Of a stretch of DNA of 64,000 nucleotides, positions 61,157 to 64,000 are shown piece by piece. Under the pieces are notes generated by a model. It saw only the letters and a program-made list of their open reading frames with translations, did no database searches and was not told the DNA's origin. Numbering within the stretch: position 1 is the stretch's first letter; every line of letters starts with the position of its first letter. Source of the stretch: Aliibacillus thermotolerans (GTDB lineage: Bacteria; Bacillota; Bacilli; Bacillales; Marinococcaceae). A program made the position numbers and the translations under genes. The DNA is taken from assembly GCF_027853235.1 (NCBI RefSeq), contig NZ_WKJG01000028.1, forward strand, positions 35,705-99,704, given 5' to 3'.

Positions 61157-61957
61157 TTATTCATCTTCCTTGTCATCATCATTACGTTCATCTTTCTTTG
61201 AGTTTTTCTCTTCTTCGTCTCGATCTTCCTTATCATCATCTCGGGAAGATTTTTCCTCTTTATTTTCTTCATCGGCATTTTTCTTCGATGAATCTTTTTC
61301 TTCTTTCGTTTCTTCTTTATCTTTCGTTACTTCTACTTCTGCCTGATTTGCGAGAAGTACACGAATTTGATTGGCTGTATTTTGAAAGTGAATAAGCTCT
61401 TCTGCTTCTTCAATCGGTAAAGATACTTTAATGCTTGCTTCCTTATCATCCTCGTCTTCCTCCGGTTCCACCCGTTGTACGACATCCACGCCATCGAACA
61501 TACGAACAGTACGCGTTTCGGACCTTTTGCTTTGATAAGACACGATAATATCCACTTGGTCCCCTTCCACCACGGTTTGGTCCATCACGACATTTTCTGT
61601 CGCATTCAACCAAACAATGCGGTGATCTTCAGGTACGTCAACGGTGGAGCGTAAAATATTTTTTGTAATTAAATCTCCTTTTTTTACCGGAACAATGCTG
61701 ACAGTAGACACTAATTCTTGCTCATCTTGTACATAAGAGGAGATTTCCGTAGAGGCTGGTATGTTTTCCCACGTAATCATACTTTCATCTAAAGGAGTGT
61801 ACGTTTGGATATCTTCTTTTGCTACGGCAACTTGTATCGTTTCCCCTAAGGAAGCTTGAGCATTGCGTATTTCATTAAGTAAAAGGGTGGCCGCTAATAT
61901 CGCCAATATAAAAGCTAATGCTAAAAAAATCATCGCTTTTCTTTTCGCGTCAAGCAT
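61157..61957 (-). CDS. cpaB: CpaB/RcpC-like SAF-domain pilus protein with long charged tail
   Basis: 266 residues from ATG 61957 (TGGAGATGACAATC). N-terminal helix (FLALAFILAILAATLLLNEI), SAF domain (about 40-100: AVAKEDIQTYTPLDESMITWENIP ... VPVKKGDLITKNIL), RcpC-type domain with VVEGDQVDIIVSY. The last about 60 residues are almost only Lys, Glu, Asp, Ser and Asn. CpaB normally contacts the secretin in diderms; here in a monoderm there is no secretin, so the tail may face the wall. Confidence 0.85.
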   Translation of the reverse strand: MLDAKRKAMIFLALAFILAILAATLLLNEIRNAQASLGETIQVAVAKEDIQTYTPLDESMITWENIPASTEISSYVQDEQELVSTVSIVPVKKGDLITKNILRSTVDVPEDHRIVWLNATENVVMDQTVVEGDQVDIIVSYQSKRSETRTVRMFDGVDVVQRVEPEEDEDDKEASIKVSLPIEEAEELIHFQNTANQIRVLLANQAEVEVTKDKEETKEEKDSSKKNADEENKEEKSSRDDDKEDRDEEEKNSKKDERNDDDKEDE

Positions 61958-61995
61958 GATTGTCATCTCCATTGATTATTCATTAATTTTGGCCT

Positions 61996-62835
61996 TTACA
62001 GTGGTACCATTTTTTCCTTTTGCGACAGGGTCGCTTGGAAAGAAGGGCTGGACGAGGCCGATGGAAGAAAAAGTTGAATGTAAGGGACGTGAGCAGGAAA
62101 ACTGCTATCGTGTAAGATCACGTGCCGAATCAACCCATCTGGAGAGTGAGAGAACTCAACCCCTTTCGTGATCATCCAAATATATTTATTTTTCCCAATT
62201 TTCGAAAGTGTGTCTTTCCAAAGAACAGAGAATGAATCTTTTCCTTCCAGCACTATTTGACCGGATGGAGAAATATATACTTGGTGAAAAACATCTTTTC
62301 GTGGTTGTCGATAAATTTTGTGACGTTTTTTTCGGGATAACACGGACTTCACATTCGTTGAGATGAGCCAACTGGATGCATTTCTTAACCAAGACTTTAC
62401 TACCTGTCTAAATCGTTCATACGTCATTTCAGGAGCTGTCACCACGTGTTGATGTTGGTCCAGTTGATCAATTAAGAAACATGTTTCCGCAAGATTCGTA
62501 GTTACTGGTAATGGGTACAGTCGGTTATCAGGTAATAACACATTGCGTAACCGTCGAATTTTTTCATAAGCAGTGCATGACGGATCATAAAAATAAACAA
62601 TCAAATTCTCCGTATTCTGGTCATCGAACTGGGTAAAATAATCAATCTCTTCTTGCAGCGTCCTGTCGACAATGTTTACATCTTTATGAAAAAATAGACT
62701 GCGCCGCTTTTCTATATATTCATTTAATCGTTCTTTCCTTTTTTTCAATTTCGCTAATTTTATCGCAATTTTCAAATTCGTATGTAAAAAATGATCTTCC
62801 GTTAGACCCGTTGTTTCATCTATCACAAGCAACAA
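61996..62835 (-). CDS. Unknown protein, first gene of the Tad operon
   Basis: 279 residues from TTG 62835 (GATGGAGTGGGTAACA), since the longer frame to 62853 has its start inside the site. Soluble, beginning LLVIDETTGLTEDHFLHTNL, a basic helix (LAKLKKRKERLNEYIEKRR), LIVYFYDPSCTAYEKIRRLRN, and a C-terminal part with VYISPSGQIVLEGKDSFSVLWKDTLSKIGKNKYIWM. No P-loop, no membrane segment. I do not recognise it. Position says Tad-related; the N-terminal part might be a degenerate receiver-like domain as in CpaE partners. Confidence 0.6.
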   Translation of the reverse strand: MLLVIDETTGLTEDHFLHTNLKIAIKLAKLKKRKERLNEYIEKRRSLFFHKDVNIVDRTLQEEIDYFTQFDDQNTENLIVYFYDPSCTAYEKIRRLRNVLLPDNRLYPLPVTTNLAETCFLIDQLDQHQHVVTAPEMTYERFRQVVKSWLRNASSWLISTNVKSVLSRKKRHKIYRQPRKDVFHQVYISPSGQIVLEGKDSFSVLWKDTLSKIGKNKYIWMITKGVEFSHSPDGLIRHVILHDSSFPAHVPYIQLFLPSASSSPSFQATLSQKEKMVPL

Positions 62836-62895
62836 TGTTACCCACTCCATCATTTATTCTGAGCAAAAATATACGCCCATCCACTTTACAATACA

Positions 62896-62924
62896 TGTAT
62901 ATCATAGGATATTTTTCCTCACAA
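62896..62924 (-). promoter_or_regulatory. Candidate promoter of the Tad operon
   Basis: Minus strand TTGTGA (62924-62919) and TATACA (62901-62896) with 17-nt spacer, about 60 nt before the first gene. The AT-rich region 62930-63200 holds no gene I can support. Confidence 0.5.
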
Positions 62925-63203
62925 CTTTTTCCTTTTCGCAAAATCCCCATCGTTTCCCACTTTCTGACCTTGGACCGAGATATGTTTTCCTACAAACTTA
63001 CATTTATTTCTAACTACGTTTTTCAGCGCAAAACGCTTATTTTTCAAGAAATGTCCTTTTTACAACGCTATTTTTCCAAAAAAAGAAAACCAAAAGAAAG
63101 CGTTATCTTTGCTCACTTCCTAGGTCTTACGTATCTTTTTAAAAATGTGACTATTTTTTGTCGATTTTTTTTGAACACATGTCCCTACTTTTTTCATTTT
63201 TTA

Positions 63204-63232
63204 TTGACCCCTTTTCTTTCCCATGATATGAT
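63204..63232 (+). promoter_or_regulatory. Promoter of the riboswitch-antiporter transcript
   Basis: TTGACC (63204-63209) and TATGAT (63227-63232), 17-nt spacer, placing the start near 63239, just before the aptamer. Confidence 0.75.
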
Positions 63233-63241
63233 TTGAGTGAC

Positions 63242-63392
63242 AAAAAAGGGGAGTAGCGACCAATAGGACAAACGAGTCGTCATGACAGTGCGCTCGTGCA
63301 CTCGGTTCGTTTGGCTTTTTAAAAAGCACGCAAGACCTTTTTATGAGAAAAATGCACGATGGTGTTTTTTTCTCATAAAAAGGTCTTTTTTT
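63242..63392 (+). promoter_or_regulatory. yybP-ykoY (manganese) riboswitch with intrinsic terminator
   Basis: Aptamer 63242-63343 has the family signatures GGGGAGTAGC and GTCGTCAT, a stem CAAACGAG...CGTTTG, and the closing strand GCAAGACCTTTTT that pairs with AAAAAAGG at the start (P1). AAGACCTTTTTATGAGAAAA (63332 on) also forms the left arm of a very strong terminator whose right arm is TCTCATAAAAAGGTCTT followed by T6. P1 and terminator thus exclude each other: Mn bound to the aptamer should keep P1 and allow read-through (ON switch). Confidence 0.88.
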
Positions 63393-63424
63393 GTGCATAC
63401 GATGATAGAAGGAGGATGTTATAG

Positions 63425-64000
63425 ATGGTGTTCTTCATTTTTTTTATGGCAGCGCTAGTGACGGTATTTGCTGCGGTGAAACTGTCTACTTATGCCGATG
63501 TTATCAGCATGAAATCAACGTGGGGAGGCATGATGGTAGGAACGATTTTACTTGCTGGAGCGACATCGCTTCCAGAAGTGACGACCAGTTTGACAGCAGT
63601 CGTTATTGATAATCCGGACATTGCGATCGGAAATGTACTTGGCAGTTATTTATTTAATTTATTTATTCTTGCTGTTTTTGACGTATATTATCGCAAAAAA
63701 ATGCTCTTTACGAAAACTCATTTCTCTCACATTTATTCCGCACTCCTAGGGATTTGTTTAGTGATTCTTGTCATTTTGAGCTTTATTCTTCCTCTGCAAT
63801 GGTCACTATTTCGAGTTGGAATGGAATCATACCTTATTATCTTGTTTTACGGAATCGGTATATATATGTTAAATAAAACCGGTGGAGAACAATTGAACGA
63901 TGAAAAGGAAGTTTTTTCGGATGCTGCGAAAAGTGTCTCTCTAAAAAGAGCGCAAATTGGCTTTGTGATCGCGGCAATCATCACTTTATTAGCCGGAAGT
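63425..64000 (+). CDS. CaCA-family sodium/calcium (cation) antiporter, 3' end outside the window
   Basis: 192 codons to the window end, frame open. ATG 63425 with GAAGGAGGATGTTATAG. Contains the alpha-1 repeat GTILLAGATSLPEVTTSLTAVV with IGNVLGSYLFNLFILAVFDV, the ion-binding signature of calcium/cation antiporters, and five to six helices so far. A yybP-ykoY riboswitch in front suggests manganese-induced expression and so Mn export, as for other transporters of this regulon. The usual full length is about 320 residues, so the second repeat is missing here. Confidence 0.85.
   Translation, partial: MVFFIFFMAALVTVFAAVKLSTYADVISMKSTWGGMMVGTILLAGATSLPEVTTSLTAVVIDNPDIAIGNVLGSYLFNLFILAVFDVYYRKKMLFTKTHFSHIYSALLGICLVILVILSFILPLQWSLFRVGMESYLIILFYGIGIYMLNKTGGEQLNDEKEVFSDAAKSVSLKRAQIGFVIAAIITLLAGS

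Noticed and set aside
62930..63110. ComK boxes (AAAA-n5-TTTT) upstream of the Tad operon
   Set aside because: A- and T-runs are frequent there but none has the exact half-site spacing and pairing; not above background for such AT-rich DNA.

Overview
This window is low-GC DNA of a Gram-positive, endospore-forming member of the Bacillaceae. Spore coat genes (CotY/CotZ and CotO types), a GerA-type germination operon and a cortex hydrolase point to this. So do wall teichoic acid genes and a block that keeps the Bacillus subtilis yjb gene order: fabI, prpE, nadK, relQ, yjbL, yjbK, slt, yjbI, spxH, yizD, pepF, coiA, mecA, spx, yjbC. It is not B. subtilis itself: it has a Tad pilus locus, a UbiD decarboxylase and a different local arrangement of many genes.

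Layout. 1-4.3 kb: a tandem-repeat coiled-coil protein cut by the window edge, a PCYCGC lipoprotein, a VOC protein, a flavin split-barrel protein, and an ECF sigma/anti-sigma pair with a likely self-recognised promoter. 4.6-9 kb: a DoxX protein, remains of a tyrosine recombinase beside tRNA-Val(GAC), an RsbR-like STAS protein, and a CadA-type metal ATPase whose reading frame has a UGA exactly at the first cysteine of its CxxC motif. 9.8-13.3 kb: teichoic acid export and synthesis (tagD, a glycerophosphotransferase, tagG, tagH). 13.5-20.4 kb: YihY, small conserved proteins, a SufT/YitW protein, an SOS-type polY2-yolD-tatD operon with two LexA-like boxes, an acyl-CoA synthetase remnant, a group IIC intron without its protein (placed right after a terminator), and a chemoreceptor. 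20.6-26.6 kb: fumarase, PgpA, YjcH/YjcF homologues, coat genes, and a non-coding tandem array of imperfect palindromes. 26.7-39.6 kb: the yjb/spx block described above. 39.7-47.5 kb: SleL, a DUF4015 hydrolase, UbiD, a beta-hydroxyacid dehydrogenase and two transporters. 47.6-51.4 kb: a ger operon in the order A-C-B. 51.5-52.7 kb: a permease remnant and a squalene/phytoene synthase-like enzyme. 52.8-62.8 kb: a complete-looking Tad (type IVc) pilus operon on the minus strand, ending in an OmpA-domain lipoprotein. 63.2-64 kb: a yybP-ykoY (manganese) riboswitch controlling a CaCA cation antiporter that runs off the window.

How genes work together: SpxH delivers Spx to ClpXP, and MecA, CoiA and PepF are its long-standing neighbours. 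The tag genes make and export wall teichoic acid. The Tad genes form one transcription unit, from a promoter near 62.9 kb, for pilin, assembly ATPases, platform proteins and pseudopilins; no prepilin peptidase is in the window. The most unusual observation is the in-frame UGA in cadA, followed at 14 nt by a well-formed hairpin, which is compatible with selenocysteine insertion but equally with a recent nonsense mutation.
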